A DNA stretch of 36,770 nucleotides from the NCBI GenBank assembly GCA_016871115.1, contig VFZP01000009.1, forward strand, positions 1 to 36,770. The letters run 5' to 3'. Below, in pieces: positions 1 through 12,105 of this stretch. Below the pieces are notes generated by a model that was not told the DNA's origin, ran no database searches, and saw nothing but the letters and a program-made list of their open reading frames with translations. Numbering within the stretch: the stretch's first letter is position 1; every line of letters starts with the position of its first letter. The position numbers and the translations under genes were made by a program. Source of the DNA: Acidobacteriota bacterium. Its GTDB lineage: Bacteria > Acidobacteriota > Terriglobia > Bryobacterales > Bryobacteraceae.

Positions 1-1096
1 CTCGCCCTTCAGCCCCGCCGGATACCCCCCCCGCCGTTCCACTTCTCATGATGCGTCCGCACAATGTCCGCCACAGGATAAGGGAACCGCACCCGTTCGA
101 GAATATCGGCGCCCACCGAGGGATGAATCTTGACCTTGTCAAACTCCTCGCGCGTCAGCTTGCCCGGCTTCGACAGAATATGCTCGGGCACAGCCAGCTT
201 GCCGATATCGTGCAGAATCGCCGCCGCGCGCAACGCCTCCATTTGCTCCCGAGGCAGCTTCATCATCTTGCCCACTTCGTTGCAATAAAGCTGCAGACGC
301 AGCAAGTGGCTCTGCGCAGTCATATCCTTGGCTTCAATTGCCATGGCTAGCGCCTCGATCGTGCGCTGGTGCAGCGCCGCCAGCTCGTCCACCGACGCGC
401 CGCCGCTACCGTTTGCCCGGTAACGATAGGCCTGGAACGCGGAGTATGCCAGGAAGGCCACCGGCACCACCATCAGCGACGAGGCCGATCCGATCGCGGC
501 CGCCGAATAATGAAACACCCCAGCCAGCACCCGCCCAGGTAGTGCGGAAACAGCCGGAAGTTGCACTCGCGCCACACCACCGCCAGATTCTGCTTCTGCA
601 GCAGCGCCACTACCGCGGTTACCGGGAATGTGTTCATGGCGTACAGCACCGTGGCCGCCAGCAGCAATGGGAGCGGGCCGCGATCTCCGCCCGAGCCCTC
701 AAGCGACGTAGCGTGATGGGTGCGATAAGACAACGTGACGGCAATCGCGGCGGTGGCCACGTGGAACAACGGCGTAACCGGCAGCTTTGCCGACCGCCGG
801 GGGATCAGCAATTGCGCCGCCTTGGCTGCACAACCCAGCAGCAGCGTTTCGCTGAGGCTCAGCTCCAGAATTCCGAGCAGCACAAAGACGAAATTGGCCG
901 TCATCTTCCCCACAACCTGCGGTGCCTGGAGTTTGAGCGCCGAAGTGGCCACGGCCAGCGCCAGCAGCACATAGCTGCGCGAGGCATCTTTTGTATGCCA
1001 GGGCACGGTTCCGGCCAGGGACACGACGAAGCCAATACCGATCACCGCAGCCACAAAGGCCCGGTAGAGCTTCATCGATGGGTTGTTTGGCTCCAT
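1..1096 (-). pseudogene. HD-GYP domain signalling protein, frameshifted, partial at window edge
   Basis: This encodes a membrane-anchored HD-GYP protein, a family that typically hydrolyses cyclic di-GMP. The N-terminal part (from 1096 down to about 533) has several hydrophobic helices. The cytoplasmic part carries the HD signature AAILHDIGKLAVPEHIL and the following HPxxGADIL and THHEKWNG motifs. Two frame breaks are visible. Near 530-532 the reading moves by one base: adding one G restores the continuous reading LGGVLAGVFHYS. At 25-32 a run of eight C sits in the GYP motif: six or nine C would give WNGGGYPAGLKGE, while eight gives a premature stop at 9-11. The gene would continue past base 1. 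The start at 1096 (MEPNNPS) has no clear Shine-Dalgarno site; a second ATG lies at 1075. The family call is firm. Whether the gene is truly dead or mis-sequenced in homopolymers cannot be decided here. Confidence 0.82.
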
Positions 1097-1295
1097 TGCT
1101 AGCTAACGACGGTCAATCACGCGGACGCAAACTACCTCTCTAAAGCTAAATCGGCACGGTCTTCACCCCACTCCAGGGAGGGCGAACACTTGGGCACAGG
1201 GGGGGGGATTCACCTTAGAACCAGAACTTGCGGCTGGGAGTAGTGAACCGTTTTATCTTTGCCCGCCCGTAACCCCAATCACTCCGCCGCCCGCC

Positions 1296-1301
1296 TATAA
1301 T
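1296..1301 (+). promoter_or_regulatory. Candidate -10 box for the adaptor gene, leaderless arrangement
   Basis: A perfect TATAAT lies 11 nt before the ATG at 1313. No convincing -35 box is seen at the usual distance and there is no Shine-Dalgarno sequence between box and ATG. If used, transcription would start within a few bases of the start codon. Confidence 0.45.
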
Positions 1302-1312
1302 GAAGGTTCCCG

Positions 1313-2563
1313 ATGACACGTTTGCTCTCGTTCGCTGCCCCGCTGGCTTTGTCTACCCTGGCCGGTTGCCAGAAGGCGCCGCCCAAGGCCAAGGCCAAGC
1401 AAGACTCCGGACCAATCTCCGTTCGGGTAGCCCCGGTCGTCACCCTCCATCTCCAACGAGTGGTCGATTCAGTAGGCACGCTCTTCCCCTACGATGAAGT
1501 CATCGTCAGCGCCGAGATCGAAGGTAAGGTCAACAAGGTAAATTTTGACCTCGGCGACATGGTTCGCCAAGGCGACGTACTGCTGAACATCTCCGACGAA
1601 GAGCAACGCTACATCCTCCAGCAGAACGAAGCCCAGCTCCGCCAGTCGCTCGAACGTCTGGGGCTGAAGGCCGAAGCCGAGCGCGTCCAGAACCTCGATG
1701 AAACGCCTGAAGTACGCCGCGCCGCCGCCGATCTCAAGGAAGCCGAAATGCGCTTCAAACGAATCCGCGAACTGGTAGACCAGAAAATCGGCGCCCAGGC
1801 CGACCTCGATGCCGCCTCCACCCGCTTCCAGGCCATGACCGCCGCGCTCGACGCCACGCGCAACCAGACCCGCAACCTCATCCAGGAAGTGGAGCGCTTC
1901 AAGGCCATCGTCGAACTGCAGCGCAAAAAACTCCGCGACACCACCGTCCGCGCCCCCTTTGCCGGCAGCATCAAGGAACGCACCATCACCACCGGCGCCT
2001 ACGTCCGCCCCAACGCCCCGCTGTTTACCCTGGTGAAGACCAACCCCGTCCGCCTCCGCCTCGACGTGCCTGAGCGCCTCGCCCCCTGGACCAAAGTGGG
2101 TCAGGTGGCCGACGTCTCCGTCGAAGCATTTCAAGACCGCAAGTTTCGCGGCAAAGTCTGGCGCATCTCGCCCACTGTCGAGCAAAGCAAACGCACCTTC
2201 GTCGTCGAAGTACTGATTGACAACCCCGACAACGCCCTCAAGCCCGGTTCCTATGCCCGCGCCCGGCTCGCCACCCAGAAGATGGATGACGTCATGGTGG
2301 TGCCGCAACGCGCCGTCGCCTACGTGCTCGGCTCAAACAAAGCATTCGTCGTCACCAACCGCGGCTCCATCGAAGCGCGCGACGTAAAAATTGGCGACCG
2401 CGTGGACCAGCAGATCGAAATTCTCGAAGGCCTCACCGAGGGTGAGCAGGTCGCCACCACGCAACTCCAACGTCTCGATACGGGCGTCAAGGTCGCCATC
2501 GCCACGGGCGCGGAGGATCGCAAAGCGCCGGCCGAGGCCGCCAAACCTGCTAAAAGCGAGTAG
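1313..2563 (+). CDS. RND-type efflux periplasmic adaptor lipoprotein (HlyD/MFP family)
   Basis: This is a membrane fusion protein that normally links an inner-membrane RND pump to an outer-membrane channel. The 416-residue product starts with a lipoprotein signal: a hydrophobic stretch followed by lipobox LAGC with Cys19, so it should be a lipid-anchored periplasmic protein. A biotinyl-lipoyl-like half follows (about 60-95), then an alpha-helical hairpin rich in E, K, R and Q (about 95-205), the second lipoyl half beginning at VRAPFAGSI (about 213), a beta-barrel (about 240-310), and a membrane-proximal domain. The tail is rich in Ala, Lys and Pro. Length is normal for the family. No RND transporter or outer-membrane factor gene follows: the next gene is a ferredoxin oxidoreductase. 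It therefore looks like an orphan adaptor whose pump is encoded elsewhere. Start chosen because it gives an intact signal peptide. Confidence 0.9.
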   Translation: MTRLLSFAAPLALSTLAGCQKAPPKAKAKQDSGPISVRVAPVVTLHLQRVVDSVGTLFPYDEVIVSAEIEGKVNKVNFDLGDMVRQGDVLLNISDEEQRYILQQNEAQLRQSLERLGLKAEAERVQNLDETPEVRRAAADLKEAEMRFKRIRELVDQKIGAQADLDAASTRFQAMTAALDATRNQTRNLIQEVERFKAIVELQRKKLRDTTVRAPFAGSIKERTITTGAYVRPNAPLFTLVKTNPVRLRLDVPERLAPWTKVGQVADVSVEAFQDRKFRGKVWRISPTVEQSKRTFVVEVLIDNPDNALKPGSYARARLATQKMDDVMVVPQRAVAYVLGSNKAFVVTNRGSIEARDVKIGDRVDQQIEILEGLTEGEQVATTQLQRLDTGVKVAIATGAEDRKAPAEAAKPAKSE

Positions 2564-2596
2564 GCGTGGAAACTCCGTGCACTCGGCGTCCGCGTG

Positions 2597-2717
2597 GGGC
2601 GGGCTTTCAGCCCGCACGGGACTTTAGGCCCGCCCTTCCGCCCGTGTACTCCCGCTGAAAAAACCGGCCGGTTACAGAATGTGGCAAGCTTTAGCATACG
2701 GCGGGTTCAGCCCGCTC
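2597..2717 (+). repeat. REP-like palindromic intergenic cluster
   Basis: The gap between the adaptor and the oxidoreductase holds several GC-rich palindromes. 2599-2615 is a perfect 7-bp stem with loop TTC (GCGGGCT/AGCCCGC). An alternative larger fold pairs GGGCGGGC (2597-2604) with GCCCGCCC (2628-2635). A third, GCGGG/CCCGC, lies at 2701-2715. None is followed by a T-run, so terminators are unlikely. The shape (arm ending in CT, short loop, arm starting with AG) matches a hairpin inside the downstream gene at 4836-4853, which suggests a dispersed repeat family. Confidence 0.55.
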
Positions 2718-2726
2718 AAAACCCGC

Positions 2727-5700
2727 GTGAAGCTCGACGACAAGTACACTCTCGAATCCGGCCGCGTCCACATGACCGGCATCCAGGCCCTCGTCCGCCT
2801 GCCCATGGACCAGATGCGCCTCGACCGCAGCCGTCAACTCCGCACCGGCTGCTATATCTCCGGCTACGAAGGCTCGCCGCTCGGCGGCTACGATTTCGCG
2901 CTCCAACGCGCTCAACCCCACCTCGCCCCGCTCAACGTTCACTTCCAGCCCGGACTCAATGAAGACCTCGCCGCCACCGCCATCTACGGCTCCCAGATCA
3001 TCAACGTCCTTGGCGGCCGCGGACCGGCCAAAGTCGACGGTGTCGTCGGCATCTGGTATGGCAAGGGGCCTGGCGTCGACCGGTCCGGCGACATTCTCCG
3101 TCACGGCAACCTTACCGGCTCGCCGGGCAACTGCGCCGCGCTCTTACTCGCCGGCGACGATCACCCCTGCAAAAGTTCTTCCATCCCGCACCAAAGCGAT
3201 TTCTCTCTGTACAACGTCAACATCCCCACTCTGTATCCCGGCAACACGCAGGAGATTCTTGACTATGGCCTCTACGCCATCGCCCTCTCGCGCTACTCCG
3301 GCGCCTGGTGCGCGCTCAAACTCCTGACGCAAACCTGCGACGGCGGCGGCATCGTCGAAGTCGGCCTCGACCGCTACCAGTTCCATACGCCGGACGCCGG
3401 CTACCAGAAGCGCTCTGACCCCCGCCTCGTCCCTGGCATCGCCCTCATGCTGGAGCACGAGACGAACGTGCGCCGCATCCCCGCCGCGCTCGATTTCCTG
3501 CGCGCCAATCCGGGCCTCAACACACTGCACGGAGCGCTCAACAACAACGCGCGTATCGGCATCGCCACCGCCGGCAAGAGCTACTACGACTTGCGCCAGA
3601 CTCTCGCCGACTGCGGCCTCGCCGACGCGGACCTCGACTCGCTCGGCATCCGCATCGCCAAGTTCGGCATGACTTATCCGCTCGACCCGCGCTTTGTCGA
3701 AGAGTTCGCGCGCGGGCTCGATCGCATTTTCGTCATCGAAGAAAAACGCAGCTTCCTGGAGCTGCAACTGCGCGAAACGCTCTACGCCTCGGCGCACCGC
3801 CCGCGCATCGTTGGCAAATTCGATGAGCAGGGCGAAGCGCTGCTGCAATCCACGGCCGAACTCGAACCGGACCTCATCTTAAAGGCGCTCGGCCGCGTGC
3901 TGCCCGCGGACACCATTCCCGGCCTCGCCGCGCGTCTTAACCGGCTCAGCGAAATTCACCGCCGGCCGCGCGAAATCACCATCCTCCGCACGCCCAGCTT
4001 CTGCTCCGGCTGCCCGCACAGCCGCAGCACGCTGATGGCGCCGGATCAGGTGGTGGGCGGCTGCATCGGCTGCGCGGGCATGGGCTTTTTGATGGAAGAC
4101 GCCGGCCGGGGCTATTCGTTTGCCGCGCACATGGGCAGCGAAGGTGCGCCGTGGTTCGGCATGGCGCCGTTTGTCCAGCGCGATCATATTTACCAGAATA
4201 TCGGCGACGGCACCTATTTCCACTCCGGCTCGCTCGCCGTGCAGGCCGCCGTCGCCGCAGGCGTCAACATCACCTACAAGCTCCTCTACAACGGCCACGT
4301 GGCGATGACCGGCGGGCAAGACGCCGTCGGCGCCATTCCCGTACCCGCGCTCACGCGCAAGCTGGAAGCCGAGGGCGTGAAGAAGATTGCGATTGTGGCT
4401 GAGGATGTCTCGCGCTACTCTGACCCCGGCGCGCTCGCCCGCAACGTCACCGTGCACGAGCGCTCGGAAATGGCGGCCGTGCAGCGCGAGCTCGAAAAAA
4501 TTCCGGGCGTCACCGTGCTCATCTTTGAGCAGGAATGCGCGGCCGAAAAGCGCCGCCTCCGTTCGCGCGGCAAGTATGTCGAGCCGGTGAAGCGCCTGGT
4601 GATTCACCCGGAAGTCTGCGAAGGCTGCGGCGATTGCGTGAAGCAATCGAACTGCCCCAGCCTCCACCCGCTCGACACGCCGCTCGGGGGCAAAATGTCG
4701 ATTCATCAGCCAAGCTGCAACAAGGATTATGCCTGCGCGCTCGGCGATTGTCCGTCCTTTGTCACTGTGAAGGTTAAGCCGGGTACCGGCCTCCGCAAAC
4801 CCGCACCGGCCGGCGTGGAGCGGGCTCTAGCCTCCGGCGGACTCCAGTCCGCCCCTGATCCCAGCTTGCCGCCGCTTGAGGGCGCAGCCGCCTATCGCAT
4901 CCTCAGCCCCGGCATCGGAGGCACCGGCGTCGTCACCGTGAATGCGATCCTTGCCGCCGCGGCCGCCATGGACGGTCTGCACGTGCTCACACTGGACCAA
5001 ACCGGCCTCGCTCAAAAGGGCGGCGCGGTCGTGTCGCATCTCACTCTCAGCCGCTCACCCCTCGCCGTTTCCGCCCGCATCAACGCAAGTAACGCGGACC
5101 TGCTGCTCGGCTACGATCTGCTCGGCTTGATGGCCGTGGATAACCTGAAGTGCGCTCATCCATCGCGCACCGCCGCCGCTGTCAATACGAACGTGACGCC
5201 CACCGCCGAATCCGTCCGCAAGCGCCTGCCCTTCGGTGACGCCGGTGAGCAGATCGCCAAGCTCGAACGCCACACCAACACGGCGCGCAACGTGTATGTC
5301 GACGCCGCTGGCTTGTCCGAGCGCTACTTCGGCACGCACATGATGGCCAACATGATTCTGCTGGGTGCGGCATGGCAGGCGGGGCTGGTGCCGCTAACGC
5401 GCGAGTCCATTGAAGCAGCAATTCGTTTGAACGGCGCGCAGGTGGAGCGCAATTTGCAAGCCTTCGCGCTGGGCCGCAAACCGCCGCCGGTGGAACTAGT
5501 CGTCGCGGCGCCGCTTGCACCCATCGACTACACCGCTCGCCTCACCGAGTATCAAAACGCCGCTTACGCGCGCGAGCACGCGGACTTTGTGGCCCGCGTT
5601 CGCGCCGCCCGTCCAGCGCTGGCCGACGCCGTGGCGCTGCATCTCTACCGCCTGATGGCCGTGAAGGACGAGTACGAAGTCGCGCGGCTCCTCACCGGCG

Positions 5701-6107
5701 CGGCCTTCGAGCGCGGCCTGCACGAGCAGTGGGAAGCCGTCGAGTCCATCGGCTACAACCTCCACCCGCCTCTGCTGCGCGCGTGGGGCCTCAACAACAA
5801 GCTGGCGCTCGGCCCCTGGTTCCGCACCCCGCTCCGCATTCTCGCGTCCTTGCGAGGACTCCGCGGCGGCATTTTCGACATCTTCGGATACGCCGCCCAC
5901 CGCCGCCGCGAACGCGCACTCGTGCCCTGGTACCGCGCGCTCGTGGAAAAGGCCCTCACGCTCTCCGACGAATCCGCCGCTCGCTGCCTCGTCGAACTCC
6001 CCGAGACCATCCGCGGTTACGAGTCCATCAAGGACGCCGCCATGGCCCAAGCCCAACGCGCCGCCCTCGAAGTCACCGCCCGCAGTCCGGTTTCCGAGTA
6101 CTCGTAA
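2727..6107 (+). CDS. Fused indolepyruvate ferredoxin oxidoreductase family protein
   Basis: This is a large single-chain 2-oxoacid:ferredoxin oxidoreductase of the indolepyruvate type, which oxidatively decarboxylates aryl-pyruvates to acyl-CoA in amino acid breakdown. Domain order with start at 2727: alpha-like pyrimidine-binding part (about 10-220), TPP-binding part (about 420-590) with CSGC (Cys426, Cys429) and GGCIGCAGMG, a ferredoxin-like cysteine cluster (Cys631, 634, 637, 642 and Cys664, 670, 675), a gamma-type catalytic domain starting at GIGGTGVV (729) with DQTGLAQKGG, and a C-terminal region like that of other fused forms (about 930-1126). An ATG at 2679 also opens the frame, but it lies inside the REP-like cluster. 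GTG at 2727 gives MKLDDKYTLESG, which fits how I recall family members beginning; neither start has a good ribosome site. The linker before the gamma domain contains a perfect hairpin (4836-4853). The substrate is inferred from the family. Confidence 0.9.
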   Translation: MKLDDKYTLESGRVHMTGIQALVRLPMDQMRLDRSRQLRTGCYISGYEGSPLGGYDFALQRAQPHLAPLNVHFQPGLNEDLAATAIYGSQIINVLGGRGPAKVDGVVGIWYGKGPGVDRSGDILRHGNLTGSPGNCAALLLAGDDHPCKSSSIPHQSDFSLYNVNIPTLYPGNTQEILDYGLYAIALSRYSGAWCALKLLTQTCDGGGIVEVGLDRYQFHTPDAGYQKRSDPRLVPGIALMLEHETNVRRIPAALDFLRANPGLNTLHGALNNNARIGIATAGKSYYDLRQTLADCGLADADLDSLGIRIAKFGMTYPLDPRFVEEFARGLDRIFVIEEKRSFLELQLRETLYASAHRPRIVGKFDEQGEALLQSTAELEPDLILKALGRVLPADTIPGLAARLNRLSEIHRRPREITILRTPSFCSGCPHSRSTLMAPDQVVGGCIGCAGMGFLMEDAGRGYSFAAHMGSEGAPWFGMAPFVQRDHIYQNIGDGTYFHSGSLAVQAAVAAGVNITYKLLYNGHVAMTGGQDAVGAIPVPALTRKLEAEGVKKIAIVAEDVSRYSDPGALARNVTVHERSEMAAVQRELEKIPGVTVLIFEQECAAEKRRLRSRGKYVEPVKRLVIHPEVCEGCGDCVKQSNCPSLHPLDTPLGGKMSIHQPSCNKDYACALGDCPSFVTVKVKPGTGLRKPAPAGVERALASGGLQSAPDPSLPPLEGAAAYRILSPGIGGTGVVTVNAILAAAAAMDGLHVLTLDQTGLAQKGGAVVSHLTLSRSPLAVSARINASNADLLLGYDLLGLMAVDNLKCAHPSRTAAAVNTNVTPTAESVRKRLPFGDAGEQIAKLERHTNTARNVYVDAAGLSERYFGTHMMANMILLGAAWQAGLVPLTRESIEAAIRLNGAQVERNLQAFALGRKPPPVELVVAAPLAPIDYTARLTEYQNAAYAREHADFVARVRAARPALADAVALHLYRLMAVKDEYEVARLLTGAAFERGLHEQWEAVESIGYNLHPPLLRAWGLNNKLALGPWFRTPLRILASLRGLRGGIFDIFGYAAHRRRERALVPWYRALVEKALTLSDESAARCLVELPETIRGYESIKDAAMAQAQRAALEVTARSPVSEYS
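4836..4853 (+). repeat. REP-like hairpin inside a coding linker
   Basis: GGCGGACT and AGTCCGCC form a perfect 8-bp stem with a 2-nt loop. Just upstream, GGGCT/AGCC (about 4821-4832) forms a weaker one. Both lie in the oxidoreductase reading frame, at the low-complexity linker around residues 700-710 between the iron-sulfur region and the gamma domain. The form is the same as in the intergenic cluster at 2597-2717. Confidence 0.5.
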
Positions 6108-6119
6108 CAGCCAGCGGCC

Positions 6120-7109
6120 CTAATGCGGCACCAGTGGCGCGTTGGGACCACGCATCTGCAGGCGCGACTCGCGCACCAGCCCCGTTGCCACATCCACCAC
6201 CGCAATCGCGGTAAAGTTCTCCTCGTTCGGTTCGCCAAACCTCAGATCGGTCGCCTTCACCTCAATCGGCGCGCCTTCACCCGGCGACGGTACTTGACGC
6301 CACCACAGCATCGGCGAAAACCTCCTCAGCGTCGCCACCGTCTCATCACGCCGCGCCGACGCCACCGCCGCCGACGGCTCTGCCTGGTACCAAACGCGTC
6401 CCGCCTTGGGATCGAAATCCTCGCGCGCCAGATCGATCGTGTGCGTCTCCCAGCGCCCGGGCAACTCCACCACGCCTCGCCACCGCAGCGGGTTCAAGTG
6501 GTGCGGAAGCGCCGCGATCTGCCTCGGCACGCCGCCTTGATACACACGTGCATCGAGCGTTGCCATCGCGCGGCTGTGCAGCACCGCGCGGCCCCCGTTA
6601 TAAAGGAGCACAAACGCCAGCGCAAACACCGCCATACCACCGCCCGCCTGAGACTTCGCGCCGATCTCCGAACTCACCAGCCGCGCCAGCGCGGGCCAGG
6701 CCACCGCCGCCAGCAACACCATCCAGATCCACGGGTCGATCACCGTGGTGATGTCCAGCCGGAACCACTCCTGCGAGATCGGCGACAGCAGCCGGATGCC
6801 ATAGACGTTGATCCAGTCAAGCAGTAGGTGCGAGAGCACGCCAATCGATGAAGCCACCCACGCCCCCGGCGTGCGCCACATGCCCGCCGCCAGCACCGGC
6901 AGCGCGGCCATCAGCGGCAAGGAAGGCAACCCATGCGTGCAACCGCGACGCCATTCGAGGTGAACCGCCGTGCCGCCCAGCAGCGATACCACGTCGATAT
7001 CCGGCGCATTCGCCGCCAGCATCAAAATCAGAGAAGCGCGCGGCGTCAACCGGTGGAGCCCGGCACGGCTCAGCATCAGGCCCGTGAGCGTGTGCGTGAG
7101 GTTGTCCAT
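6120..7109 (-). CDS. YdjM-type membrane-bound metal-dependent hydrolase family protein
   Basis: This is a 329-residue inner-membrane protein of the YdjM/DUF457 family, annotated by homology as metal-dependent hydrolases but with no firmly known substrate. The expected conserved positions are visible: MDNLTHTLTG at the start (His6), APDIDV (Asp37, Asp39), RRGCTHG (His59) and HLLLDWINVYGIRLL (His94, Asp98). Hydrophobic segments occupy about 25-50, 62-100, 125-145 and 155-180. The second half is a soluble-looking domain. The start at 7109 lies 6 bp downstream of the lipid kinase stop, so the two are probably co-transcribed. Its 3' end converges on the oxidoreductase gene, with only 12 bp between the stops. 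It may act on or near lipid products of its neighbour, but that is inference from position only. Confidence 0.85.
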   Translation of the reverse strand: MDNLTHTLTGLMLSRAGLHRLTPRASLILMLAANAPDIDVVSLLGGTAVHLEWRRGCTHGLPSLPLMAALPVLAAGMWRTPGAWVASSIGVLSHLLLDWINVYGIRLLSPISQEWFRLDITTVIDPWIWMVLLAAVAWPALARLVSSEIGAKSQAGGGMAVFALAFVLLYNGGRAVLHSRAMATLDARVYQGGVPRQIAALPHHLNPLRWRGVVELPGRWETHTIDLAREDFDPKAGRVWYQAEPSAAVASARRDETVATLRRFSPMLWWRQVPSPGEGAPIEVKATDLRFGEPNEENFTAIAVVDVATGLVRESRLQMRGPNAPLVPH

Positions 7110-7115
7110 CGCCCT

Positions 7116-10679
<3,564 letters not shown>

Positions 10680-10734
10680 ACGCTTCATTTCCAGGTTGAG
10701 CGTTGGCAAGCGGTTCTTTGCTAGTCTCGAAACA

Positions 10735-12099
10735 ATGCTGCTCAAACCGACCATTTTTCGCGAATACGATATTCGCGGCATCGCCGATGTGGACCTGCCG
10801 AGCGACGGCGTGCGGGAGCTTGGCCAGGCCTTCGGCACCTACATCCAACGCCACGCCGGCAAGAAGATCAACCTCGGCCGCGACGTTCGTTTGAGCGGCC
10901 CGCGCCTGCATGACGCCTTGCTCGATGGGCTCCTGTCCACCGGCGTGGAAGTAACCGACGTGGGCGTCGTGCCCACGCCGTTCCTCTACTATTCGGTCTA
11001 CAACCTCAAAGCCGATGGCGCCATCCAGATCACCGGCAGCCACAATCCGGCCGAGTACAACGGCTTCAAGAGCGTGTGCGGCGGCAAGTCCATCTTCGGC
11101 CAGACGATTCAGGAAATCCGCCAGTTGATCGAGAAGAAAGACTTCGAGACGGGCACGGGCACGGTGAAGACCGCCGACGTGGTCCCGGCCTACGTCGACG
11201 AAATCTCCAGCCAGTTCAACTGGAAGCGCCGCATCAAAGTGGTGGTCGATTCGGGCAACGGCGTCGCCGGCCCGGCCATGCACCGGCTGCTGGAAAAACT
11301 CAACTGCGATTCTGTCGAACTGTTCTTTGAGCAGGACGGCAACTTCCCCGCCCACCACCCGGACCCGACCGTGGAAGAAAACCTCGAGGCGCTCAAGGAA
11401 GCCGTGCACAAGCACAAGGCCGACCTGGGCATTGCCTTCGATGGCGACGCGGACCGCATCGGCGCGATTGACGAAAGCGGCCGCGTGGTTTGGGGTGACT
11501 ATCTCCTGCTCATCTTTGCCCGCGAGATCCTGACGCGCAAACCCGGCTCAACGTTTATCGGTGAAGTGAAGTGCTCGCAGGTGCTCTACAACGAAATCGA
11601 GCGCCTCGGCGGCAAGGCCATCATGTACCGCACGGGCCACTCGCTCATCAAAGCGAAGATGAAGGAAGAACACGCTGAACTGGCCGGCGAAATGAGCGGC
11701 CACCTGTTCTTCCAGGACCGTTTCTACGGGTTTGACGACGCCCTTTACTCCGCCGCGCGCCTCATGGAAATCGTTGCCAACTCAGGCCAGCCGCTCTCGG
11801 CGCAACTGGCCGGGCTCCCCACCATGATCTCCACGCCGGAACTGCGCGTGGATTGCGCGGACGAGCTGAAATTCGACGTCATTCAGCGCGTGGTGAACCA
11901 CTTCAAGAAGTCGCATAAGGTGGTGGACGTGGACGGCGTGCGCGTGATCTTCGACAAAGGCTGGGGCCTCGCCCGCGCCTCGAACACGCAAACGGTGCTG
12001 GTGATGCGCTTCGAAGCGGAGAACGAAACGCTGCTCGCCGAATACCAAAAGGAAGTGGAAGCCGCCGTGGCGCAGGCCCGGGCCGACGCGGGCGCTTAA
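10735..12099 (+). CDS. Phosphomannomutase/phosphoglucomutase (alpha-D-phosphohexomutase)
   Basis: The 454-residue enzyme interconverts hexose 1- and 6-phosphates, feeding GDP-mannose or glucan and cell-envelope sugar synthesis. The N-terminus FREYDIRGIADVDL is the classic opening of the AlgC/ManB group. The catalytic phosphoserine loop is TGSHNPAEYNGFK (Ser102). The metal-binding loop is DGDADR (Asp236, Asp238, Asp240). A sugar-binding GEMSGHLFF follows, and the C-terminal domain ends in the phosphate-binding region RASNTQTVLVMRFEA. A TTG 39 nt upstream opens the same frame, but ATG at 10735 fits the family better. It sits between the DedA gene (55-nt gap) and alr (6-nt gap), probably in one transcript with alr and miaA. 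Mannose versus glucose preference cannot be told from sequence. Confidence 0.95.
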   Translation: MLLKPTIFREYDIRGIADVDLPSDGVRELGQAFGTYIQRHAGKKINLGRDVRLSGPRLHDALLDGLLSTGVEVTDVGVVPTPFLYYSVYNLKADGAIQITGSHNPAEYNGFKSVCGGKSIFGQTIQEIRQLIEKKDFETGTGTVKTADVVPAYVDEISSQFNWKRRIKVVVDSGNGVAGPAMHRLLEKLNCDSVELFFEQDGNFPAHHPDPTVEENLEALKEAVHKHKADLGIAFDGDADRIGAIDESGRVVWGDYLLLIFAREILTRKPGSTFIGEVKCSQVLYNEIERLGGKAIMYRTGHSLIKAKMKEEHAELAGEMSGHLFFQDRFYGFDDALYSAARLMEIVANSGQPLSAQLAGLPTMISTPELRVDCADELKFDVIQRVVNHFKKSHKVVDVDGVRVIFDKGWGLARASNTQTVLVMRFEAENETLLAEYQKEVEAAVAQARADAGA

Positions 12100-12105
12100 G
12101 TCTTC

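Noticed and set aside
1469-2308. Open frame on the minus strand inside the efflux adaptor
   Set aside because: No family resemblance; the plus-strand lipoprotein adaptor explains the region fully.
2599-2635. Factor-independent terminator after the adaptor gene
   Set aside because: The hairpins are good, but no T-run follows on either strand; a REP-like repeat explains them better.
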